Positions 17,720 to 25,785 of a stretch of DNA of 53,355 nucleotides are shown here, in pieces; within the stretch, counting starts at the first letter, position 1, and every line of letters starts with the position of its first letter. This stretch comes from Candidatus Aminicenantota bacterium. GTDB lineage: Bacteria; Acidobacteriota; Aminicenantia; Aminicenantales; Aminicenantaceae. The notes beneath the pieces are model-generated. The model did not search any database, was not told the origin of the DNA, and worked only from the letters and a program-made list of their open reading frames with translations. The translations under genes were made by a program, and so were the position numbers. The stretch covers positions 1 through 53,355 of the forward strand of contig JAUWNW010000003.1 of assembly GCA_030612445.1 (NCBI GenBank), in the 5' to 3' direction.

Positions 17720-18973
17720 TTATTCAGGCTGGTGGAAATCTTTCAGGATGTTATCAAATGAATTCTGAAGAGCTTTGTAAGTTTTGTTTGCAGTTTGTTC
17801 AATGTATATTTTTACTTCTTTTTTCTGAGGTTTATTTATTATCCATTCTCTAAGTTTCCGGTTTGTTTCTTTTATGACTTTGTTTTCAATAGATATAATT
17901 ATTGGCAGAAATCCTTTGTCTTTGTAACTAAGGAAACGGGTGATATCCAGGTATTGCTTCATGTTACCTCTTTGGTCATGATAGAGATAAGAGATAAGTT
18001 TTTTGGATAGGTCCTGCATCGGCGCAGTTTTTGGGCCTCCCAGTACACTTGGAACATATTCGCCATGTACCCATAAAGGGAGAGCAACAGAACATATTGG
18101 CTGACCCAGCACAATCCACATTGTGGCAAGATAGGCTTTTTCAGGGCTTGGAGCGCCACGAAATACTACGACAGATATTGTTGAAATGCGATTGATTGTA
18201 TCATTTGTTCTTATATAAAGAGGAGAGGAAGCATCCGGCTTATGATTAAGCGAGAGGGGATTTGAATGAAGCTTTTCGTTTACAAGGTCTCTGGCTGCTT
18301 TTTGAAGGATGAAGCCTAAGTTAATTTGTTTTTCATCAGCATTTTCAAAGATATTGGATATTCTATCATGTCTTATAAATCCGCCACCCTTGTTTTGTCT
18401 CTTGGAACTGAAGGCAAAGTTAGTCCGCAGAATATAGCCGGATGGGGCGGTCTCAGGGTCGTTTGCATCGAATTTTACATAGGATTCGCTGCTTGTCTCA
18501 AAAAAGCAGGCATTCCCATAAGCATCTATTACTCCATAATTTGCTCCTACTTTGCGCTTTCCATTGGTCCTGTGAAGCATAGCCTCAAAATCCTTTACAT
18601 CTGCACAAATTCCAAGAGCTTCCCGCATGATCCTGCCATTATCAATTGCTACTCCTTTATCTGGCAGTAAGTCACTTGAAGCAGAGTTTATAATTGCAAA
18701 TCCCCTGGAATTTATTCCCTGCCAGACAGATGTTACATGATTATCTTCAGAATTTATTATTCCGAGAAAGCTGTATCTTTCCCCTTTAACGAAAACGACT
18801 TTGTTGTTTGGATTGCTTGTATCGCGGTTTTTCCACAGAAGCGGACAGCCGTCTTGTGTGGCCTTTCCCGAGATGACTGCTACAGTACATGGCTCTACTG
18901 CAGAGTTTCCCATAAAAAAGAAAAGACATACTAAAATAAGTATGGTTTTAAAATTATTTTGATTTTTCCTCAT
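17720..18973 (-). CDS. Secreted C45/AAT-type Ntn hydrolase (isopenicillin-N acyltransferase / linear amide hydrolase-like)
   Basis: A 417-residue protein with signal peptide (KTILILVCLFFFMGNS) followed directly by the presumed nucleophile C29 in EPCTVAVISGKA and the pocket segment PLLWKNRDTSN, with the Arg/Asp pair typical of the family. Further family-like stretches are WQGINSRGFAIINS and YGVIDAYGNACFFETS. Related enzymes cleave or transfer acyl groups on amides (acyl-homoserine lactones, bile-salt amides, beta-lactam side chains, carcinine). Here the Cys is only ~5 residues past the likely signal-peptidase site. It is divergent from the PKS gene (220 bases apart), so it could deacylate or protect against the lipopeptide; that is inference. 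Start supported by GGGGAG. Confidence 0.8.
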   Translation of the reverse strand: MRKNQNNFKTILILVCLFFFMGNSAVEPCTVAVISGKATQDGCPLLWKNRDTSNPNNKVVFVKGERYSFLGIINSEDNHVTSVWQGINSRGFAIINSASSDLLPDKGVAIDNGRIMREALGICADVKDFEAMLHRTNGKRKVGANYGVIDAYGNACFFETSSESYVKFDANDPETAPSGYILRTNFAFSSKRQNKGGGFIRHDRISNIFENADEKQINLGFILQKAARDLVNEKLHSNPLSLNHKPDASSPLYIRTNDTINRISTISVVVFRGAPSPEKAYLATMWIVLGQPICSVALPLWVHGEYVPSVLGGPKTAPMQDLSKKLISYLYHDQRGNMKQYLDITRFLSYKDKGFLPIIISIENKVIKETNRKLREWIINKPQKKEVKIYIEQTANKTYKALQNSFDNILKDFHQPE

Positions 18974-19112
18974 TTTCTCCCCATTGTTTATACACCTTAA
19001 TATTTTATAATCAGATTTCTCTTGCCCGGTTATTGCAAGTCCTCATTATAATCCTTTTAGAGCCTTAAAGAAATAAAATGGGGAAAAAACTTAAAAGTCG
19101 GGGAGGGGCTGC

Positions 19113-19169
19113 ATGAAGCTTGTTCTCGATTTTCGAAGTTGGACTGGATATGTTTGTTCTGTGTATTGA
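19113..19169 (+). other. Candidate 18-codon leader ORF with strong ribosome-binding site, in frame with the PKS
   Basis: ATG at 19113 follows GGGGAGGGG by only a few bases, the strongest Shine-Dalgarno match in this intergenic region. The peptide is MKLVLDFRSWTGYVCSVY and then TGA. The frame is the same as that of the PKS (start 19194, 27 codons later). It may be a regulatory leader, or the original N terminus of the PKS cut by a TGA, or chance. Confidence 0.4.
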
Positions 19170-19195
19170 TTAGTTAGAACAGACTCAGGTATAAT
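19166..19195 (+). promoter_or_regulatory. Candidate sigma70-type promoter at the PKS start
   Basis: TTGATT (19166-19171), an 18-base spacer and a perfect TATAAT (19190-19195). Because the -10 box overlaps the ATG at 19194, a transcript from here would have to use the next in-frame ATG at 19215 and would be almost leaderless. This weakens the assignment. Confidence 0.3.
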
Positions 19196-20933
19196 GATTA
19201 TTCCAAAATTTGCTATGAAAAAATATTCTTCGCTGTATCCAAAAACAGAACCAATAGCCATTATTGGGATCGGCTGCAGGTTTCCCGGAGGAGCGAATAG
19301 TCCGGAAGCTTTCTGGGAAATGCTGTGCCGCAGAAAAGATGCCATCCAGGAGATTCCCTCAGACCGGTGGGATGTAAACAAATTTTATGACCCGGACCCG
19401 GATTCTCCAGGAAAATACTATACCCGTTGGGGTGGATTTATCCAAGGAGCCCAGCAATTCGATGCAGTTTTTTTCGGCATCTCTCCCCGCGAAGCAAAAA
19501 AAATGGATCCTCATCAGAAAATCCTGTTGGAAGTTACCTGGGAAGCATTGGAAGATGCCGGAATTGTAATCGACCGGCAAGATCCTAAGAGTGGGGGTGT
19601 TTTTATAGGGATTTCTAACCAGGATTATACCAAAGTCAATGCAAGCCTTTGGGAATTGAATGCAGTGAGCCCTCACACAGCTACCGGCATCTCTTTCTGC
19701 CTGGCTGCCAACCGAATATCCCACAGTTTCAACCTTTCCGGACCAAGTATTGCCCTTGATACTGCTTGCTCATCTTCCCTTACAGCTATTCATCTTGCTT
19801 GCCGGAGTCTTTATGAGGGAGAATGTGATTTTGCTTTGGCCGGAGGTGCCAATATCATCCTCAGCCCGGAAACCTATGTAAGTTTTTGTAAACTATCCAT
19901 GCTTTCGCCTGACGGCCGTTGCAAAGCATTTGATGCGGAAGCTGATGGTTTTGTCCGAAGTGAAGGAGCCGGCCTGATTGTACTTAAACTTTTATCCCGG
20001 GCCATAAAAGACCAGGATTCGATTTATGCGTTAATCCGTGCTACCGGATTAAACCAGGACGGCCATACACCCGGAATAACCATGCCGAGCAGCAGGGCTC
20101 AGAAAGATTTAATGCACTATGTCTATAAAAAGTCCGGAATTGATCCCGCTTGGATAGGTTATGTCGAAGCCCACGGTACTGGGACCGCTATCGGAGACCC
20201 TATAGAAGCGAATGCCTTAGGAGCAGTTATACGATCAAAACGAGAATCCAATTCTCCCTGTTTTCTCGGCTCGGTTAAAACTAATATTGGACATCTGGAA
20301 AGCGCTGCTGGAATCGCAGGATTGATAAAAACGGCACTTATTCTAAAGCAACGGAAAATCCCCCCTAATCTACATTTTCATACGCCTAATCCAAAAATCA
20401 ATTTTAGAAAACTGAAATTAAAAATCCCTCAGAGACTTACGCAGTGGCCTAAAAAATACCCCTTATTTGCAGCTGTTAATTCATTCGGATTCGGAGGCTC
20501 AAATGCTCATTTGGTCCTTGAGGCTTTTCCTGAAGATTGTATTGGGCTAAACCCGGAAGTGCAAAATAAAAATAAACGCAGCGAAATCTTCAGTATATCA
20601 GCCTGCAATCAGGAATCGCTCAAGCGGTATGCCCAAAAATGCCTGGATTTTCTGTCAGGTAAACAATGGGAAAAATATTCTCTGCATGAAATATGTGGAG
20701 CGTCGATAAAAAAACGATATGCACATGGACATAGACTGAGTATCACGGCCGATTCCACCCGGAAGCTTGCAGAGTGTTTGACAACTTTTCAAAAATCAGA
20801 AACCGCACCAGGAATGACTTCATCAGAATCCATTGCCCCGGAGCAGCCTAAGATCGTTTTTGTTTTTTCGGGCCAGGGACCGCAATGGTGGGCCATGGGA
20901 CGCGAGCTGTTAAGCCAGGAACCGGTTTTTTGA
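19194..20933 (+). CDS. Type I polyketide synthase, N-terminal part: KS and start of AT (ends at in-frame TGA)
   Basis: This 579-codon stretch holds a complete ketosynthase (about residues 17-445). The catalytic triad is intact: C192 in DTACSSSLTA, His in VEAHGTGTAIGDP and His in KTNIGHLESAAG. A KS-AT linker follows, then the first AT motif VFVFSGQGPQWWAMG. The frame is then stopped by TGA at 20931-20933, immediately after EPVF, and continues in the same frame as the rest of the AT. The KS would carry out decarboxylative chain extension. The start could also be ATG 19215; both lack a strong ribosome-binding site. With the following part the protein would be 2,196 residues. Confidence 0.9.
   Translation: MIIPKFAMKKYSSLYPKTEPIAIIGIGCRFPGGANSPEAFWEMLCRRKDAIQEIPSDRWDVNKFYDPDPDSPGKYYTRWGGFIQGAQQFDAVFFGISPREAKKMDPHQKILLEVTWEALEDAGIVIDRQDPKSGGVFIGISNQDYTKVNASLWELNAVSPHTATGISFCLAANRISHSFNLSGPSIALDTACSSSLTAIHLACRSLYEGECDFALAGGANIILSPETYVSFCKLSMLSPDGRCKAFDAEADGFVRSEGAGLIVLKLLSRAIKDQDSIYALIRATGLNQDGHTPGITMPSSRAQKDLMHYVYKKSGIDPAWIGYVEAHGTGTAIGDPIEANALGAVIRSKRESNSPCFLGSVKTNIGHLESAAGIAGLIKTALILKQRKIPPNLHFHTPNPKINFRKLKLKIPQRLTQWPKKYPLFAAVNSFGFGGSNAHLVLEAFPEDCIGLNPEVQNKNKRSEIFSISACNQESLKRYAQKCLDFLSGKQWEKYSLHEICGASIKKRYAHGHRLSITADSTRKLAECLTTFQKSETAPGMTSSESIAPEQPKIVFVFSGQGPQWWAMGRELLSQEPVF
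20931..20933 (+). other. In-frame TGA inside the acyltransferase domain
   Basis: TTT TGA AAA GCC interrupts the conserved AT stretch EPVF-x-KAILQCHNIL. Reading through restores an uninterrupted module of 2,196 codons, and no other lesion is seen. The usual residue here in related ATs is often Arg, so CGA to TGA is a simple explanation. TGA ends other genes in this window, so the code is standard. Confidence 0.95.
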
Positions 20934-23900
20934 AAAGCCATATTACAATGTCACAATATTCTCAGCAAATATGCGGAATGGTCACTGCTGGATGAGTTGA
21001 GCGCGGCTGAAAAAACTTCCCGGCTTCATAAAACATCTATCGCACAACCGGCCATATTTGCGCTCCAGTTCGCTCTCTTAAAATTATGGGAGTCCTGGGG
21101 AATCTCCCCCGATACCGCTGTTGGCCACAGTGTGGGAGAAGTAGCAGCAGCTTATGTCTCCGGAATACTGACACTCGAGGACGCACTATTGGTTATCTAT
21201 CACCGGGGTAAATGTATGGAACATGCCGCCTCTTCCTCTGGCAGGATGTTGGCAGTGGGGCTATCAGAGAAAGAGGGAAAACTCTTGCTTAAAGGCTATG
21301 AGGGCCGGATTCATATCGGATCTGTTAACAGCCCTGAATCAATAACCCTGTCCGGAGATGCTGAACCTCTGCAAGAGATCGAAAAAGAACTGCAGCATAA
21401 AAATATCTTCTGTCGTTTTGTAAAAACCAGATATGCTTTTCATAGTCACCACATGGATGGCATGCAGGAAAAACTTCTGTCAGCTTTAAAATCAATTCAA
21501 ACATTTCCTTCCACTATGCCCGTTTATTCTACTGTAAGAGGAGTCCTCTCCAAGAAAAATGATTTTAATGCTCAATACTGGTGGCTGAATGTTAGGCGCC
21601 AAGTTAAATTTTCCACTGCTATTGCCGCTATTATCAAGGAAAAATATTCCATATTTCTAGAACTCAGTCCCCATCCGGTCTTGGCCAGTGTAATTACCGA
21701 ATCTCTGATCCATCATCAGCATGAAGCCGTAGTATTACCATCATTAAAAAGACAACAACCGGAGTGCTTTTCTATGCTCTCTTCTCTAGGTGCTCTCCAT
21801 GCCAGTGGTGTAAGTGTAAACTGGGATGCTCTTTATCCCCGGACTTATGCGGAAATTAAGTTTCCTACTTATGCCTGGACACGAGAACCCTGCTGGCATC
21901 AGACTGAACTTAACCGAAATTATTTAATCGGTACCGAGGGGAATCCTCTCCTCGGCTGCCTTATTTCCGATCCCCAACCAATGTGGGAGAACCAGATCAA
22001 TGGTTGGATGTTTCCTTATCTGCTGGATCATAAGATCCATGACCACGTTCTTTTTCCGGGAGCAGCTTATTTGGAATTAGCTCTGGCCGCAGGAAAAGAA
22101 GGCCTGGGAGATAGCTATCCGATTATGGAGGATATTACGCTGCATAAGGCCGCGTTCCTTACCAAAGGAAACAATTTAGTCCTTCGAACCAATTATGATT
22201 CCGAGGAACTTTTTTTTAAAATCCACAGCCGTGAAGAAGCGGACCATACAAAATGGTATCTGAATGCTTCCGGCACTTTTCTCCCTCCGCAACAATCTAA
22301 GCGTATTAAGGTATCCCTATCTAAAATTCAAAAACGCTGCCCCCGAATAATCTCCCAAAAAAAATGTTATCAAATGTTTAAAAAAAGCGGGATTGATTAC
22401 GGCCCCGGTTTCCAGGGAATCAAACGTATTTACTGCAATAAAAATGAAGCCTTAGGGGAAATCACTCTTCCCCGGGAAATAAAAACAGAACTGGACGCTT
22501 ATCACTTTCATCCTGCTGCTCTGGATGCTTGCCTGCAGGCTATTATTGGCTCAGATTTTCTCGATCAGCGGAAAAGTTATCTTCCCATATCCTGCAAAAG
22601 ATTCCAATTACATACAAGGCCGGGCGGCCGGTTGTGGAGTCATATAAGATGTTTAAAAACCAATAATAATAAAATAGAAGCCTCTATCCAGGTTTTAGAT
22701 CCGGATGGATACCTGATAGCCGAAATCGAAGGCCTGGTTTTACAAGTGCTGGATAGTCTGGCAGAATTACAATCAGCTGATGTGGATGATATGCTGTATA
22801 ATTATGAATGGATAATTGATCCGGCCCCAGCTCCCCCTGAGAAAAAGCAGAAGACCTGGTTGATTTTTAATGATAAAAATAATACGGGCGAAAAATTAGC
22901 TGATTTGCTCAAGCGTAAAGGGGAAAATCCATTTATCGTTTCTGTAGGAGAAGTTTTCCGGCAGATTGATGATTCCCATTTTAGTATTCCGACCGGTTCC
23001 GGCATTAATATCCGACGTCTGTTTAAATTATTGACAAGGGCAATAAAACCAAACTCCTCTGTGGCAATAATTGATCTCTGGAGCTTAGACACACCATCGC
23101 TTGACAGCATTAAAGCTGCAGACTTTAACTACATATATAATTTTACTGTAATCAGATTTCTCCACATGATTCAGGAAATAGCTGCCGGGGAAGAAATATC
23201 TTTCTCCCAAATCTGTTTGATAACCCGGTGGGCAGTATCCATTACCCAACAGCCGGAGCCTGTTTCCGCTTTTCAAACAGCTCTCTGGGGTATGGGGCGG
23301 GTTTGTATAAATGAATTTTCCCAGCTTCGATTTAAGCTTATCGACCTGGACCGGATTTCAAAATCAACTAAAAAAAAACAATCTGAAATAAAAAACCTGT
23401 TTAACGAAATCTTCTCTTCCAGCCGGGAAGACGAAGTCTGTTTCCGCAACGGCCAACGATATATTCCCAGACTGCGAAAAACCAGTCTATATTCAAGACC
23501 TGATTCAATGAGGGAACAAAAAAGCAACGAAAATTTCCGCCTGGAGATAAACCGACCCGGGGTTTTAGACAATCTTTTAATTCGCTATTCGAGCCGAAAT
23601 TCCCTGAAATATGATCAGGTGGAAATAAGGGTACATGCGGCAGGGCTCAATTTCAGTGATGTGATGAAAGCATTGAACTTATACCCGGGTCTTCCGGATG
23701 GTCCCATACCGCTGGGAATTGAATGTGCCGGAGTGATAACACAAACCGGCCGTATGGTTAAGGATTTCCGACCTGGTGATAGAGTTGCGGCCCTCGCACC
23801 TTTTTGCTTTGGCAATTATATATATGCAAAAAAACAACATGTCATGCCCATCCCGGGAAATATGAGCTTTAAAGAAGCGGCCACAATACCTGTCGCATTT

Positions 23901-25784
23901 TTGACCGCATTTTATGCTTTGATCTCTAAAGGAAATCTTCAAAAAAACGAACGTGTTTTAATTCATTCAGCTACAGGAGGAGTTGGACTGGCTGCTATCC
24001 AGATAGCGCGGCAGGCAGGAGCGGAAATTTTTGCAACAGCCGGAACCAGAGAAAAAAGAGAGTACTTAAAAAAGCTGGGCATAAAATATGTTATGGACTC
24101 GCGTTCATTGACCTTTGCTTCGGAAATAATGAAACAGACCAAGGGCCAGGGAGTAGATGTAATCCTTAATTCTTTGTCAGGAAAAGCGATTTCCAAAGGA
24201 CTTTCCATTCTAAGAAATTACGGCCGCTTCCTGGAAATTGGTAAACGTGATATATATCAGAACCACAATCTGGGGCTCCTGCCGTTTAAAAACAACCTGT
24301 CCTTCTCTTCCATTGACCTGGATAAGATCATAAGGGAACGCCCGGAAATAATCCATGACCTTTTTTCCCGAGTAATCCAATATTTCTCCGACCAGGATTT
24401 CAAACCGCTGCCCTTAAAAAAATATCCTCTTGCAAACGCCGGAGAAGCTTTTCGCTTCATGGCCCAGGCAAAACATATAGGTAAAATTGTCCTGGCCACC
24501 AGGGATAAAAATGTCAAGATCGCCCCGGCTGTAATTACACCGGTAAAATTTAAGAGTAATTGTTCATATCTTATAACAGGAGGCTACGGAGGATTCGGAC
24601 TTGTTATAGCAAAATGGATGGTTGCGCAGGGCGTCAGGTTTTTAGCGCTGATGGGACGCAGCGGTGCTGCTGACACAAAGGTAAAAAAAGAAATTAAAAA
24701 GATGAAAAGCCAGGGTGTCCAAATATTGGAGATACAGGGAGACATATCCAAGCAAAAAGACGCAAGAGCGGCTCTTGTTGAGATCAGGAAAAACCACCCT
24801 CCTTTACGCGGTGTATTCCATGCTGCCATGGTCCTGGATGATGCCGCTCTGGTCAATATGACTCCCGGGCGTATGGTTGAGGTTATGGACCCTAAGATCA
24901 AGGGCGCCTGGAACCTGCATATATTGACTAAAGCAATTTCCCTGGATTATTTTGTGCTGTTCTCTTCCATTTCTTCCTTGATTGGAATGCCGGGGCAGGG
25001 AAATTATGTCGCTGCGAATTCGTTTCTTGATGGTTTATCCCATTACCGACGGGCTTGCGGTTTGCCTGGAATGACCATAAACTGGGGTTATCTGGGAGAA
25101 GTAGGTGTGGCGGCCAGAAACCGGGAAACCGCCGCCCGTTTTGAACGCCAGGGACTGAGAAGTTTCTCGCCGGGCCAAGCGGTTGAATTAATGGCCCGGT
25201 TTTTAAAATTTGATCCGGTGCAAATGGCGGTTGTAAATATGGACTGGTCAAAATTTGGGGAAGTATTTCAAACCCATACGGCATCTCCCAAGTTTTCCGA
25301 TCTCTGGTTGGATGAATCAGAAGGAATTGGCGAAGACGGAACCGTGCGTCCGGATAAATCAGGTCTCCGAAAACTGCTTTTAACAGGGTCAGAAAAAGAA
25401 CAGATTAAATTGCTGAATAATGCCTTATGCGAGCAGTCAGCAAAAGTATTAGGAATTTCACCTACCAAGATTTCCATGGAAAAACCCCTTACTGAATTAG
25501 GGTTCGACTCTCTCATGTCAGTGGAACTTAGAAACTGGGTCGAGAATAACCTGGGTGTCGCTCTCCCGACTATGGATATAATGAGCGGACCCAGCATCAG
25601 ACAACTAACTGAAAAGTTGCTTAAAGCATTTGCAGTAATATCAAGTAGACCAGTATATGTGCCCAAAAAAAAGAAAGTCAAATCCGGCCGCACACCTGAA
25701 AAAATCCTTGATTCAATCGATGAGCTTTCAGACCAGGAAGTGGATTCACTGCTGGCAGAAATGATGCCTGCCGACAAGAAATAA
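20934..25784 (+). CDS. Type I polyketide synthase, main part: AT-DH-ER-KR-ACP
   Basis: Same frame as the upstream KS part; the first start-like codon after the TGA is TTG at 20997, inside the AT, which would leave the AT incomplete. With numbering from 19194: AT active Ser646 in GHSVGEVAAAY and YAFHSHHMD (malonyl-like, the first position is Tyr rather than His). DH ~915-1190 with DHKIHDHVLFPGAAYLE (catalytic His; the usual Gly is Asp) and LDACLQ. ER ~1455-1770 with AAGLNFSDVM and SATGGVGLAAIQ. KR ~1789-2022 with TGGYGGFG, LDD (B-type) and Tyr in GQGNYVAANSF. ACP Ser2106 in LGFDSLMSVEL. The module can fully reduce each two-carbon unit, and with its intact KS may act iteratively to make a saturated acyl chain. 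The NRPS gene starts one base after the stop. Confidence 0.93.
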   Translation, partial: KAILQCHNILSKYAEWSLLDELSAAEKTSRLHKTSIAQPAIFALQFALLKLWESWGISPDTAVGHSVGEVAAAYVSGILTLEDALLVIYHRGKCMEHAASSSGRMLAVGLSEKEGKLLLKGYEGRIHIGSVNSPESITLSGDAEPLQEIEKELQHKNIFCRFVKTRYAFHSHHMDGMQEKLLSALKSIQTFPSTMPVYSTVRGVLSKKNDFNAQYWWLNVRRQVKFSTAIAAIIKEKYSIFLELSPHPVLASVITESLIHHQHEAVVLPSLKRQQPECFSMLSSLGALHASGVSVNWDALYPRTYAEIKFPTYAWTREPCWHQTELNRNYLIGTEGNPLLGCLISDPQPMWENQINGWMFPYLLDHKIHDHVLFPGAAYLELALAAGKEGLGDSYPIMEDITLHKAAFLTKGNNLVLRTNYDSEELFFKIHSREEADHTKWYLNASGTFLPPQQSKRIKVSLSKIQKRCPRIISQKKCYQMFKKSGIDYGPGFQGIKRIYCNKNEALGEITLPREIKTELDAYHFHPAALDACLQAIIGSDFLDQRKSYLPISCKRFQLHTRPGGRLWSHIRCLKTNNNKIEASIQVLDPDGYLIAEIEGLVLQVLDSLAELQSADVDDMLYNYEWIIDPAPAPPEKKQKTWLIFNDKNNTGEKLADLLKRKGENPFIVSVGEVFRQIDDSHFSIPTGSGINIRRLFKLLTRAIKPNSSVAIIDLWSLDTPSLDSIKAADFNYIYNFTVIRFLHMIQEIAAGEEISFSQICLITRWAVSITQQPEPVSAFQTALWGMGRVCINEFSQLRFKLIDLDRISKSTKKKQSEIKNLFNEIFSSSREDEVCFRNGQRYIPRLRKTSLYSRPDSMREQKSNENFRLEINRPGVLDNLLIRYSSRNSLKYDQVEIRVHAAGLNFSDVMKALNLYPGLPDGPIPLGIECAGVITQTGRMVKDFRPGDRVAALAPFCFGNYIYAKKQHVMPIPGNMSFKEAATIPVAFLTAFYALISKGNLQKNERVLIHSATGGVGLAAIQIARQAGAEIFATAGTREKREYLKKLGIKYVMDSRSLTFASEIMKQTKGQGVDVILNSLSGKAISKGLSILRNYGRFLEIGKRDIYQNHNLGLLPFKNNLSFSSIDLDKIIRERPEIIHDLFSRVIQYFSDQDFKPLPLKKYPLANAGEAFRFMAQAKHIGKIVLATRDKNVKIAPAVITPVKFKSNCSYLITGGYGGFGLVIAKWMVAQGVRFLALMGRSGAADTKVKKEIKKMKSQGVQILEIQGDISKQKDARAALVEIRKNHPPLRGVFHAAMVLDDAALVNMTPGRMVEVMDPKIKGAWNLHILTKAISLDYFVLFSSISSLIGMPGQGNYVAANSFLDGLSHYRRACGLPGMTINWGYLGEVGVAARNRETAARFERQGLRSFSPGQAVELMARFLKFDPVQMAVVNMDWSKFGEVFQTHTASPKFSDLWLDESEGIGEDGTVRPDKSGLRKLLLTGSEKEQIKLLNNALCEQSAKVLGISPTKISMEKPLTELGFDSLMSVELRNWVENNLGVALPTMDIMSGPSIRQLTEKLLKAFAVISSRPVYVPKKKKVKSGRTPEKILDSIDELSDQEVDSLLAEMMPADKK

Positions 25785-25785
25785 T

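Noticed and set aside
17711-17735. CCTGAATAACTCAGG at the end of the C45-hydrolase gene as a third MITE end
   Set aside because: Only about 12 bases resemble the element end, no partner end is nearby, and the match lies in coding sequence of the gene's own C terminus.
20931-20933. TGA read as selenocysteine or as a recoded sense codon
   Set aside because: The site is not a redox position, no SECIS-like hairpin was recognised after it, and other genes in the window use TGA as their normal stop (for example the RND gene ending at 6247).
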